From: Acutalibacter sp.
GTDB lineage: Bacteria; Bacillota; Clostridia; Oscillospirales; Acutalibacteraceae
DNA: 48,975 bases
Assembly (NCBI GenBank): GCA_022511515.1
Contig: JAFLRP010000201.1
Location: 1-48,975, forward strand
Reading direction: 5' to 3'
Below the pieces are notes generated by a model, which ran no database searches, was not told where the DNA came from, and saw nothing but the letters and a program-made list of their open reading frames with translations. Position 1 is the stretch's first letter. The number at the start of each line of letters is the position of its first letter. Below, one piece after another: positions 10,701-19,251 of the stretch. A program made the translations under genes and the position numbers.

Positions 10701-11255
10701 CCCGCCTGGATGGGAGAAAAGGGTATGACCCCTGCCGAGCGGGGCATTGCCCTTCACGAATTCATGCAGTTTGCGGATTTTAGCGCATTGCAAAACGACC
10801 CGGAGAAAGAACTGAACCGGCTGGTGGAACAGGCTTATCTCACCCCGGAGCAGGCAGAAGCAGTGGACTTGCAAAGGGCGCAGGCCTTTTTGGAGAACCC
10901 CCTGGGCCAACGGGTTTTAAAATCCCCTCAGGTCATGCGGGAGCGCAGATTTACCGCCATGATCCCCGCAACGCTGGCCGAGCCGGACCGCCCTGGCGCC
11001 GCCGGGGAATCCGTGGTGCTCCAGGGCGCGGTGGACTGCACCTTTGTGGAAGGGGACAGACTGCACATCATCGATTTCAAGACCGACCGGGTGAAAACCA
11101 TGGAGGAGCTGTGGGAGCACTACGTTCCCCAAATCCGGCTGTACGCCGCCGCCATGGAGCAGGTCACCGGCATGAAAGTGGGCGAGCTGTACCTCTATTC
11201 CACCCACCTGAATCAAGCCTACGGCATGGCCTATGAAAAAGGAAAAGAAAGCTGA
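7722..11255 (+). CDS. addA: ATP-dependent helicase/nuclease subunit A
   Basis: AAAGSGKTAVLVQR, DEYQDINEVQ, VMSIHKSKGLEFPV, LYVAMTRAKEKL, IIDFKTDR nuclease motif; 8-bp overlap with addB. Confidence 0.95.
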   Translation: MTEMPGRIWTESQQDAISARRGTVLVAAAAGSGKTAVLVQRALERLTDPVHPVSADRLLIVTFTKAAAAEMRGRLEKRLFELLRQNPGDPLLRRQSLLLSQTHIGTVDSFCAEMLREFFHLLDLSPDFKIVSDKQQEELISSALNEALSDAFEQGTIGDLADAFAGERDDHRLMEMILTLYEFMQSHPFPEQWLREKAELYFRGDASPWEEVILQYAGETAAYCEKLCASGLEEAKNGGEIGAAFAGAMEKDLQLFRLLSELAKEKAWDEIIQFFQTLSFKARGKLKGFEEDPLFQRLDALREESKDTVKDLAKYFDRSREQCAEELRAVGPLIQSLMELTLDFSRRYEEKKKEKNFLDYSDLEHTAIRLFLTPEGDRTEAAYEVGGRFDEIMIDEYQDINEVQDSLFRAVSKNGENLFMVGDVKQSIYGFRQAMPEIFLRCRRSYQKYDRTKDSYPAYLVLDRNFRSRREVTDTVNFVFSRLMSRSAGDIDYTGEERLVCGADYPEKPGCETELIFLSRPTSVTAETAEGEWLGRRIKEMIQSGFTVTENGKERPANYGDFCILLRSANKYAHGYAVELQKQGIPAKATVTGGFFSAAEIGVMLSFLQVIDNPNQDIPLLSVLMSPVYGFSPDDAARLREQDTRVSVYVSLLRMAEKEERCAKIVKDIGQYRDLAATMPSDAFLTLLYEKTGYPDMVRAMEDGEDRIQNLRLLLTYAKDYENSGYHGISGFVRFLDRLKRNDSDLQAAEAPPDRRNAVSVMSIHKSKGLEFPVCIVAGCGRNFSSDQRADVLLHPKLGLGVKLKDARRSARFTTTAREAIGLETARSSAAEELRVLYVAMTRAKEKLIMIGSGSKMGSLAEKLALEVTEQGIAPYTVRKAKNAAEWMMLCALCHPDGGILREAAGAKSTVLYREDYTPWRVSLEEYAPPEEDTPEQETQEAEAEPDLELYKRMKARIEFTYPYADALGLPVKVAASKLAAEQGGNREMTLSRPAWMGEKGMTPAERGIALHEFMQFADFSALQNDPEKELNRLVEQAYLTPEQAEAVDLQRAQAFLENPLGQRVLKSPQVMRERRFTAMIPATLAEPDRPGAAGESVVLQGAVDCTFVEGDRLHIIDFKTDRVKTMEELWEHYVPQIRLYAAAMEQVTGMKVGELYLYSTHLNQAYGMAYEKGKES

Positions 11256-11294
11256 GGAAAAGCCGAAAAAAGGAAATGAATCGGTATCGAAAAA

Positions 11295-11327
11295 AACAGG
11301 GCAGCATATGCTGCCCTGTTCCTTTTA
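11295..11327 (+). terminator. Rho-independent terminator after addA
   Basis: AACAGGGCAGCATATGCTGCCCTGTT followed by CCTTTT; lies at the convergent gene end. Confidence 0.75.
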
Positions 11328-11762
11328 GTATACCCGATCTCCCGGCTGCAATATCACCGGCGGCGTTTCCCCCGGCTGCGTTACTGTTTCAACATAGTAG
11401 CCCTCTCGAAAATTTTCATTTTTCCAATAATCCAGCACTTGTATCCCAACTACGATGCTCCCCACTATCAAAGCAATAATGACCACAGCAATTACAATCC
11501 TTTTTCCAACCTTCAAAGATTTGTTCACTTCATTTGCCTCATGAAGTCTTAAGACGCTTTCCGCAATCTCCTCCGGCGTGCCAAATCTCTCTTTGATTTT
11601 TGAGATATCCACCGATTCTTCATTGGAACAAAAGTCGTGAATGCTTTCCGTTATCTCAGTAAGTAGTTCTTTTTTTCTGGAACGGGAGCAGTTGATTCCT
11701 TTCTTGACTTCACGGATATATTCTTTGATTTCCTGTTCCAGTACAGCCCTATCATTCACCAT
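11325..11762 (-). CDS. HAAS/DUF1700-like signalling protein with C-terminal TM helix
   Basis: ELLTEITESIHDF..., RFGTPEEIAESVLR typical of HAAS-type proteins paired with PadR; one TM helix (IVIAVVIIALIVGSIVVGI); start chosen at internal Met just inside the padR end. Confidence 0.65.
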   Translation of the reverse strand: MVNDRAVLEQEIKEYIREVKKGINCSRSRKKELLTEITESIHDFCSNEESVDISKIKERFGTPEEIAESVLRLHEANEVNKSLKVGKRIVIAVVIIALIVGSIVVGIQVLDYWKNENFREGYYVETVTQPGETPPVILQPGDRVY

Positions 11763-12111
11763 CTTCACTTCCCTCACCATACGAAAGAATGTTAGCAAGT
11801 CCTCTTTGAGCTTCGTCAAACTCCTGCCTAAGCTCCTTTAGCCGTTTCAGACCCGCATTCTCAATGTGATACATGACACGGGATCTCTCTCGTCCATTCT
11901 TTGTAGCTACAGTCGCCTGATAGCTGGAAATATAGCCACTATCGGAAAGCCTGTACAGCAAAGGATAGATGGAACCTTCACGCACAAACAGAATTCCTTT
12001 ACTGCGCTTATCAATCTGTGTCACAATGTCGTATCCATGCATATCAGAATCCTGAAGCAATAGAAGCACCAACAACTCCAAATGCCCTTGCTTAAACGCA
12101 TCAATGCCCAT
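11752..12111 (-). CDS. PadR family transcriptional regulator
   Basis: HLELLVLLLLQDSDMHGYDIVTQI...FVREGSIYPLLYRLSDSGYISS wHTH signature. Confidence 0.85.
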   Translation of the reverse strand: MGIDAFKQGHLELLVLLLLQDSDMHGYDIVTQIDKRSKGILFVREGSIYPLLYRLSDSGYISSYQATVATKNGRERSRVMYHIENAGLKRLKELRQEFDEAQRGLANILSYGEGSEDGE

Positions 12112-12191
12112 AATACACCTCAATCTACGCGTATGGTATATCTTATCATGTTTGTATTGGTATCACAATACTATTTTTCAAAGATATCTTG

Positions 12192-12238
12192 TTGACAAAT
12201 TAACCGCTCGGCGCTATACTGTTTTCACAACGTTGTGA
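12192..12238 (+). promoter_or_regulatory. Sigma-A promoter with perfect 14-bp operator-like palindrome
   Basis: TTGACA (12192) - 17 bp - TATACT (12215-12220), then TCACAACGTTGTGA (12225-12238). Confidence 0.65.
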
Positions 12239-12384
12239 TGGATGACGTCGATCATGTACAAGCTCACAGGATAGCGGAATGCGCAACTGTTCTTCCTTCC
12301 ATTCCCCGTGATGGGCACAGGCGGCGGTTCCTGTGGTGGGCGAAAAAACCGGAATCGAACTCTTAAAATAAGGAGGGTACAATC

Positions 12385-13062
12385 ATGCGAAAGGGAAAAA
12401 GATTGCTCTGTCTGATCCTGTCACTTCTGCTTCTGTTCCCGATGTCCACTTCGGCTTTGGCGGCTGATTTCAGTTCTGTAGAGGATTTTCAGGACAGTCA
12501 GGATTTCATTGGTGAAGGTCCCTATAGCTGGTGTTACAGCGAGTTTCAGACATTGATTCAAAACAAGGTCATTTTCGGTGACAGTGCAAATCTACTCCCG
12601 GGACGCAAGCTGAGCCGGGCAGAATTTTTAGCAATGATGCTTCGTCTCGGTGTACAATCCGGGATTTTGGATCAGTCTGCAATCACTCCCAGCGGAAAAG
12701 GACACTTTGTGGATGTGCGTCCCGAGAGCTGGTATTGGAAAAGTGTAAATTGGGCTGCTGAAAATGGGCTTGCGTATGGTGTAAGTGCAGATCGTTTTGA
12801 TCCAAACGGCACTGTGACATTTCAGGAGATGGAATGTTTTCTCTATCGCTTTGTAGAAAAGTATCATGTCGACTTAGGGGAACCTACCCGCTTTGTCGAC
12901 TATGTCGATATCGCCCCATGGGCTTTGCGGTCCGTACAATTTTTCGGCGAACGTCAAATCTGGCTGAATTATCCTCAACTTTTCAGTCACAAAGATTTCG
13001 CTACCCGTGCTGATGCGGTGTTCTTGATTGCCAGAGCAGCACAGCTCGGAAATCTGCTGTAA
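12385..13062 (+). CDS. Secreted SLH-domain protein
   Basis: Signal peptide (MRKGKRLLCLILSLLLLFPMSTSALA) and SLH-like repeats (LSRAEFLAMMLRLG; GHFVDVRPESWYWKSVNWAAENGLAYGVS; FATRADAVFLIARAA). Confidence 0.75.
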   Translation: MRKGKRLLCLILSLLLLFPMSTSALAADFSSVEDFQDSQDFIGEGPYSWCYSEFQTLIQNKVIFGDSANLLPGRKLSRAEFLAMMLRLGVQSGILDQSAITPSGKGHFVDVRPESWYWKSVNWAAENGLAYGVSADRFDPNGTVTFQEMECFLYRFVEKYHVDLGEPTRFVDYVDIAPWALRSVQFFGERQIWLNYPQLFSHKDFATRADAVFLIARAAQLGNLL

Positions 13063-13252
13063 GACGCAGAACACATTTTGTCTATTGGGATATCATCATG
13101 ATACAAACCGGGAAAAGGTTGTTTCGGTTTTCCTTTTCAAAATAAGAAAGAAACAACGCTTCCCCGGCTCTGCGATTGTTTCTTCAAAATGGAGAGAATA
13201 CCGGAACTAAACAAATTTTCAGTACAACGCAGAATGGGAAAGGGGGTTCTTT

Positions 13253-14524
13253 ATGATAGTCCTCACTGTTTTCCCGATGCTATTGCTGATTGGTATTATC
13301 TTTTTACGTTGCTTGATGGTTTTTGAAATTACTCCAAGAATTTCAAAAGCCATCTTTTGTCCGATAGGCGATTCTCCAACGGGGTGTCAAGGGAGGTCTT
13401 TTCGTACAAGTCGGGTGTTTTTTGGTGCCATAGGGCTTCGATTGGTTCTTTTGCTCGCTGCAATTGCCGCCGTTATGATCCGAACCAATGCGGAGCTTTC
13501 CTTGGAAGAATGCTTTCAGCAGATGCAGCACTGGGATGCGATTCATTATACCAAATTGGTCGATCTGGGCTATTCAGGATACATGGAAAACGAACAGCAT
13601 CTCTTTCTGGTCTTTTTCCCGGGATATGTGTGGCTTGTTCGATTCATACGTCTTTTGGTTCCGAATACCGTTGTAACCGGGATGGCGGTTTCCAGTCTGT
13701 GTTACGCAGGAGGGTGCTGCTTTCTCTTTAAATTGGTCGAGGGATACTATAATGCCGAAATTGCGAGAGATTCCGTGATTTATCTATCCCTATTTCCATT
13801 CTCCTTGTTCTTCGGGTTTGTCATGACGGAAGGTCTCTTTCTGCTGACCACCACAGCGGCTTGCTTTTACGCACAGCAGAAAAAGTGGCTGTTCTATGGA
13901 ATATGGGGATTTTTTGCCGCTCTCACGCGCATGACGGGTATCTTAGTAATTGTTCCTGCATTGATCGAAATAATATCAAATAGGCAGTCAGAATTTCCTC
14001 TTGGAAAAAGAGTCGTTTCTCTGATTCGTAAAATACCCTTGCTGCTCATGCCGATACTTGGCTCCGGCATTTACCTTCTGCTGAATGCTGTAATAGACGG
14101 TAATCCGATGGCATTCTTGATTCATCAGAAGCACTGGCATCAAGGATATATGTGGCTGCCGGAAGTGATTCAATATGTGTGGAATCTTGTGTGTGAAAAA
14201 CTGCACACCTCTATTGGCTGGAGCATCTGGCTTCCCACTTTTCTCATGTTTTTCGTTTTTCTTGGGATTTTGCTTCTTTCGAGCAGAGACCTAAAAAACC
14301 CGCTCAGCCTATTGGCATTTGCTTTCTGCTATTTTGTTGCAAGCTATTCGTTAACTTGGCTGCTGAGCGCAGGAAGATATATGTCCTGCTGCTTTCCTAT
14401 GTTTATCTTCTTGGCAAGGCTCACGGCAGAAAGGCCGTCATTAAAGCGATGCTTGCAGGGAGTGGGGGCAGTTTTTACAGGAATTTACTTATTTGCCTAT
14501 GTTTCTGGTGCACAGGTGATGTGA
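13253..14524 (+). CDS. PIG-V-like mannosyltransferase / membrane glycosyltransferase
   Basis: Many TM helices; MQHWDAIHYTKLVDLGYSGY resembles the conserved WDxxHY..GY loop of PIG-V-type GTs. Confidence 0.6.
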   Translation: MIVLTVFPMLLLIGIIFLRCLMVFEITPRISKAIFCPIGDSPTGCQGRSFRTSRVFFGAIGLRLVLLLAAIAAVMIRTNAELSLEECFQQMQHWDAIHYTKLVDLGYSGYMENEQHLFLVFFPGYVWLVRFIRLLVPNTVVTGMAVSSLCYAGGCCFLFKLVEGYYNAEIARDSVIYLSLFPFSLFFGFVMTEGLFLLTTTAACFYAQQKKWLFYGIWGFFAALTRMTGILVIVPALIEIISNRQSEFPLGKRVVSLIRKIPLLLMPILGSGIYLLLNAVIDGNPMAFLIHQKHWHQGYMWLPEVIQYVWNLVCEKLHTSIGWSIWLPTFLMFFVFLGILLLSSRDLKNPLSLLAFAFCYFVASYSLTWLLSAGRYMSCCFPMFIFLARLTAERPSLKRCLQGVGAVFTGIYLFAYVSGAQVM

Positions 14525-14550
14525 TAATACAAGCAGCGGATGGTACATTA

Positions 14551-14585
14551 ACAACGCTCCCCCGGCTCTGCCGGGGGAGCGTTGT
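14551..14585. terminator. Bidirectional terminator hairpin
   Basis: ACAACGCTCCCCCGGCTCTGCCGGGGGAGCGTTGT between convergent genes. Confidence 0.75.
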
Positions 14586-14587
14586 GT

Positions 14588-16441
14588 TTACAGCTTCACG
14601 TAGATGTTATAATGCAGCAGCCAGTAGTTGATCTGCAGGAGGTAGGCCAATAATTGCGGGCCGGCCATGAGCTGGCCGAACCAGGGCTTGCCGTAGTCGA
14701 AGGTTTCAGTCAGCAGAGACTGGGCGGCCTCCTCCGACAGCAGCTTGTGAATGGGCTGGGAGCTGTCCCGGAGCACATAGCCCAGTCGCTTCTTCAAGTC
14801 CTGCTCGTAAGCCGGGTCGTAGGTCTTGGGGTAGGGGCTCTTTCGGCGCTCCAAAATGTCCTCCGGCAGCAGGCCACGGGCGGCGTCTCGGAGAAGGCCC
14901 TTCGTCCGGCCGTCAGGACACTTGAATTCCCATGGCGTGTTGAACACGTACTGGGCGATGCGGTGGTCGGCGTAGGGCACCCGGACTTCCAACCCGCTCC
15001 ACATGCTGCACCGGTCTTTTCGATCCAGCAAGGTTGACATAAACCATTTGATGTTCAGATAGGAAATCTGCCGCATTCTTGTCTGTTCAAAAGTTTCTCC
15101 GGGAATTGTGGGCACGTCGTCCAGCGTTTCCTGCAGTCTTGAGTTAACATAATTTTCAAGCTGGATCGCTTCCGCCACCTCGGGCTTCAAGAGGGAAGCG
15201 CGAATATCCAAATTGTTGGACCAGGGGAAGTGAGCGCCGTCAAACATTTCCCGGCGATGGAACCAGGGGTAGCCGCCGAAAATTTCGTCGGCGCACTCGC
15301 CGCACAGGGCTACCACATGGCGCTTTTTCACCTGCCGGCAATAGTGCAGCAGGGAACCGTCGATGTCGGACATGCCCGGCAGGTCTTTTGCCAGCACGCC
15401 TTCAAAGAGAGAGCTTTCCAGTTCCCCCTTGTCGCAGAACAGGGTGGTGTGCCGAGTGTTCAGTGCGGCGCTGACTTTTAAGGCCCAGCTTTCGTCCCGG
15501 TCCGGCTGGAAGGAGGAGGGGCGGAAATTCTCCTCGTTCCCCTCAAATTCAAAGGAATAGGTGGAAAGTTTTTCGCCCCGGCGCTTCAGGACCTCCGCAG
15601 CAATGGCGGTGATCACGCTGGAATCCAAACCCCCGGAAAGGAACGTACACAGGGGCACGTCGGAGATCATCTGCCGCTCCACCGTGTCTAAGAGCAACTC
15701 CCGCACATGCTTTACGGTGGTATCGTAATCGTCCTCGTGAGGGGCGGCTTCCAAGTCAAAGTAACACCTGTCCCGGAAACCCTCCCGGTCGAAGATGGCG
15801 AAGTGACCGGGCTTCAATTCGGAAATCCCCTCAAACACCCCGCAGCCCGGGGTCCTGGCAGGACCCAGCCCGAAAATTTCACAAACGCCGGTTTTTCCCA
15901 GCACGGGGTTGACGCCGGGATACTCAAACAGCGCCTTGATTTCCGACCCAAAGGCCAGTCGGTCCCCCTGCAGCGTGTAGAATAGGGGTTTTACGCCAAA
16001 GCGATCCCGGCAGAGATAGGTTTGTTTTCTGGCTCCGTCGTCCACGGCAAAGGCAAAAATGCCGTTGAGTTTCTCTGCGCAGTCCTCCCCGTAGCAGAGG
16101 TAGGCGTTTAACACCACTTCGGTGTCGCAGTTCGTTTCAAAAGCGTACCCCCTGCTTTCCAGCTCACGACGAAGCTCCGGGGCGTTGTAAATTTCCCCGT
16201 TGTAGGCGATGGTGAACTCCGCCCCGTCTCGCCGGACGGTCATGGGCTGCTTGCCGTTTTCCGGGTCGATGATGGCCAGCCGGGCATGGCCCAAAGCGCA
16301 GTAGGGCGAAACGTGAGCGCCGCTGTCGTCGGGACCCCGGTGGGAAATGCGCCGGGCCATTCGCCGTGCAAGGGCGATCCATAAGTATTTTTCATCTTCC
16401 AAGCTGTCACTGTAATCGCTGAATCCAGCGAAACCGCACAT
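14588..16441 (-). CDS. asnB: Asparagine synthase (glutamine-hydrolyzing)
   Basis: MCGFAGF N-terminal nucleophile Cys, YNGEIYN, SGGLDSSVI PP-motif; start set at the MCGF Met (16441), not the ORF-track start at 16630. Confidence 0.95.
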   Translation of the reverse strand: MCGFAGFSDYSDSLEDEKYLWIALARRMARRISHRGPDDSGAHVSPYCALGHARLAIIDPENGKQPMTVRRDGAEFTIAYNGEIYNAPELRRELESRGYAFETNCDTEVVLNAYLCYGEDCAEKLNGIFAFAVDDGARKQTYLCRDRFGVKPLFYTLQGDRLAFGSEIKALFEYPGVNPVLGKTGVCEIFGLGPARTPGCGVFEGISELKPGHFAIFDREGFRDRCYFDLEAAPHEDDYDTTVKHVRELLLDTVERQMISDVPLCTFLSGGLDSSVITAIAAEVLKRRGEKLSTYSFEFEGNEENFRPSSFQPDRDESWALKVSAALNTRHTTLFCDKGELESSLFEGVLAKDLPGMSDIDGSLLHYCRQVKKRHVVALCGECADEIFGGYPWFHRREMFDGAHFPWSNNLDIRASLLKPEVAEAIQLENYVNSRLQETLDDVPTIPGETFEQTRMRQISYLNIKWFMSTLLDRKDRCSMWSGLEVRVPYADHRIAQYVFNTPWEFKCPDGRTKGLLRDAARGLLPEDILERRKSPYPKTYDPAYEQDLKKRLGYVLRDSSQPIHKLLSEEAAQSLLTETFDYGKPWFGQLMAGPQLLAYLLQINYWLLHYNIYVKL

Positions 16442-16465
16442 AATAATTCCCCCTTCATTACGATT

Positions 16466-16646
16466 GGCGCAAAGCGCCCACTGCATTGGAGAAGTCCGGT
16501 GCTTTTGCGAAGCAAGAAGAGCAAATGAAAGACTATGTCTTTCATCGTAAAGAAAGCCTGTGGCTTTCTTCTGCTTCGCGCAAATGAAAGCCATAGGCTT
16601 TCTTTTGCTCAGAGGGTTCTCCCCGATCATCGCATAGCGATGATCG
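16466..16646. repeat. Array of five perfect short hairpins with 3-nt loops
   Basis: GGCGC-AAA-GCGCC (16466), ATGAAAGAC-TAT-GTCTTTCAT (16525), AAGAAAGCC-TGT-GGCTTTCTT (16550), GAAAGCC-ATA-GGCTTTC (16586), CGATCATCGC-ATA-GCGATGATCG (16624). Confidence 0.7.
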
Positions 16647-16779
16647 TACCATCTATTCTATGCAGTTTCCGGGAAATGTTGCGGAGAAATCTATGGTGGA
16701 AATACCGTGTCGATTATGTTATACTTATCATGGGTTTTTATGGGAACAAAGGGGTTAGAAGAAAGGAAACAATTTTACT

Positions 16780-19191
16780 ATGGCAATGTCCAAGGAACAA
16801 CTGATAACTCTGAGAAAACAGGTGCTGGAGAAAGATTTCTCTCGAATGAACGGCCGGCAGCAGCAGGCGGTTTTTTACACCGAAGGGCCTTTGCTGGTGT
16901 TGGCAGGGGCAGGCAGCGGCAAAACTACCGTGCTGGTCAACCGCATCGCAAACCTCATTCGATACGGCAAGGCCTACGACAGCACCTTCTTCCAGCCGGA
17001 ATTTTCCGAGCAGGACGCCGAGGCCTGTGAGCAATATGTAGCGGGGAAAGCGGCGCTTGACGATGCCGTTCGGAGCAGGCTTTCCGTTTCCGCCTGTCTG
17101 CCCTGGAAAGTGATGGCCATTACCTTTACCAACAAGGCGGCGGGGGAGCTGAAGGACAGGCTCTGCGCCATGCTGGGCGAAGCGGGCAACGATGTGTGGG
17201 CTTCCACTTTTCACTCCGGCTGCGCCAGAATTCTTCGCAAAGACGGGGACAGGCTGGGCTTTTCCTCTCACTTTACCATTTACGATACGGACGACAGCCG
17301 CCGGCTGATGAAGGCCGTGCTGGCGGATTTGGGCATTCCCGAAAAAGCCCTGTCCCACAAGGCGGTGCTGGGGGAAATCTCCCGGGCCAAGGACGAGCTG
17401 ATTTCCCCAAAAGAATACGAACAAAACGCCGGGGCGGACTTCCGTCTGCGGCAAATCGCTCAGGCCTACGAGCTTTATCAGCGGCGGTTAGCGGATGCCG
17501 ACGCCATGGATTTTGACGATCTCATCGTCAATACCGTTCGGCTGTTTCAAAAATGCCCGGATGTGCTGGAATACTATCAGGACCGTTTCCGCTACATCAT
17601 GGTGGACGAGTATCAGGACACCAACCACGCCCAGTACGAGTTTGTGAATCTTTTAGCTCAGAAAAGCCGGAATCTCTGCGTGGTGGGCGACGATGACCAG
17701 AGCATTTACAAGTTCCGAGGCGCGACCATCGAAAACATCATGAATTTTGAGGAGGACTTCCCCGGCGCGAAAGTGGTCCGATTAGAGCAGAATTACCGCT
17801 CTACTCAGAACATTTTGGACGCGGCCAATGCCGTCATCTCCAACAACACGGAGCGCAAGGGGAAGACCCTTTGGACGGCGGCAGGGGCCGGAAAACTTTT
17901 GAGCCTGCACACGGCGGAGAACGAGATCGACGAGGCCGACCGGGTGGCCCGCGTGATTTTGGACGGCGTGGCAAACGGCAGGAAATTTTCGGATTTTGCC
18001 ATTTTATACCGCATGAATTCCCAATCCGGTTCTTTTGAAAGAATGTTCGCCAGACAGGGCGTGCCCTACCGCATCATCGGCGGCACCCGGTTCTTTGAGC
18101 GCAAAGAGGTCCGGGACATGATCTCCTACCTCAGCGCCGTCAATAATCCCAGCGACGAGATCCGCCTGCGGCGCATCATCAATACCCCCCGGCGGGGCAT
18201 TGGCGACAAGACGGTGGACACCGCCGCAGAGATCGGCCAGCAGGTGGGAGAATCCCTGTTTGAAGTGATCTCCCACGCGGAGGACTACCCGGCCATTGCC
18301 CGGGCAGCCAAGAAGCTTTCCGAGTTTTCCGCTCTGATGCAGAAATTCATCGAAAAAAATCAATCGGAAGAAATCCTTCCCAGCGAGCTGTACGGGGAAT
18401 TGCTGGAAGCCATCGGTTATTTGGCGTTTCTCCGAGAGGACGAGCCGGAAAAGGCGGAGGAACGGACCGAAAACGTGCAGGAGCTTTCCAGCATGCTCCG
18501 CCGGTACGAGGAAGAAGCGGGGGAGGAAGCCAGTCTTTCCGGGTTCTTGGAGGAAGTCTCCCTCTTTACGGACATCGACAATTACGACAGCGCTGCGGAT
18601 TCCGTGGTGATGATGACCATGCACTCGGCCAAAGGGTTGGAATTCCCGGTGGTGTTCCTGCCCGGCTGGGAGGAGGGGGTGTTCCCCGGCAATGCCGTCC
18701 TCTACGACCCCTCTCAGGTGGAGGAGGAACGGCGGCTTGCCTATGTTGCCATCACCCGGGCCAGAGAGGAATTGTACCTGTACCATGCCGATTCCCGCAT
18801 GGTGTTCGGCACCACAGGCCACAACCGCATTTCCCGGTTTGCCGATGAAATCCCGGAGGAGCTCATCGAGCGCACTTATTCCAGAGAATACGGCTATCGC
18901 AGCGTGTCCTTCTCCCCCGGCTTCGGCGGCTCGAAATTCTCGGAAATGGGGGGCTTTGAAAAGGAGGGCTTCCATACAGGAAAAGCAGAGCCCTTCTATA
19001 AACCGAACCCCGTGAAGCCCGCGCCGACGGGAACGTATCAGGCCGGGGATACCGTGCAGCACAAGACCTTCGGCACGGGACTGATTTTGACCGCCACCCC
19101 CATGGCAAACGACACCTTACTGGAAATCGCCTTTGAAAAGGTGGGCACGAAAAAGCTGATGGCAAACTTTGCCAGACTGGAAAAGCTGTAA
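16780..19191 (+). CDS. pcrA: UvrD/PcrA-type ATP-dependent DNA helicase
   Basis: LAGAGSGKTTVLVNRI, MVDEYQDTNHAQYE, VVGDDDQSIYKFRGA, MTMHSAKGLEFPVVF. Confidence 0.93.
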   Translation: MAMSKEQLITLRKQVLEKDFSRMNGRQQQAVFYTEGPLLVLAGAGSGKTTVLVNRIANLIRYGKAYDSTFFQPEFSEQDAEACEQYVAGKAALDDAVRSRLSVSACLPWKVMAITFTNKAAGELKDRLCAMLGEAGNDVWASTFHSGCARILRKDGDRLGFSSHFTIYDTDDSRRLMKAVLADLGIPEKALSHKAVLGEISRAKDELISPKEYEQNAGADFRLRQIAQAYELYQRRLADADAMDFDDLIVNTVRLFQKCPDVLEYYQDRFRYIMVDEYQDTNHAQYEFVNLLAQKSRNLCVVGDDDQSIYKFRGATIENIMNFEEDFPGAKVVRLEQNYRSTQNILDAANAVISNNTERKGKTLWTAAGAGKLLSLHTAENEIDEADRVARVILDGVANGRKFSDFAILYRMNSQSGSFERMFARQGVPYRIIGGTRFFERKEVRDMISYLSAVNNPSDEIRLRRIINTPRRGIGDKTVDTAAEIGQQVGESLFEVISHAEDYPAIARAAKKLSEFSALMQKFIEKNQSEEILPSELYGELLEAIGYLAFLREDEPEKAEERTENVQELSSMLRRYEEEAGEEASLSGFLEEVSLFTDIDNYDSAADSVVMMTMHSAKGLEFPVVFLPGWEEGVFPGNAVLYDPSQVEEERRLAYVAITRAREELYLYHADSRMVFGTTGHNRISRFADEIPEELIERTYSREYGYRSVSFSPGFGGSKFSEMGGFEKEGFHTGKAEPFYKPNPVKPAPTGTYQAGDTVQHKTFGTGLILTATPMANDTLLEIAFEKVGTKKLMANFARLEKL

Positions 19192-19251
19192 GGAAATCGG
19201 GAAGAAAACAGGGTACACTGATAGAAGAAAAAGTAAGGCAAGAGGAACAAC

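Noticed and set aside
13150-13190. AACAACGCTTCCCCGGCTCTGCGATTGTTTC as a terminator between the SLH and PIG-V genes
   Set aside because: Resembles the terminator at 14551 in sequence but cannot form its GC stem and lacks a T run; at most a degraded fragment.
16442-16630. N-terminal extension of asnB in the ORF track
   Set aside because: AsnB needs Cys immediately after the initiator Met (MCGF); upstream residues are in-frame read-through of the hairpin array.
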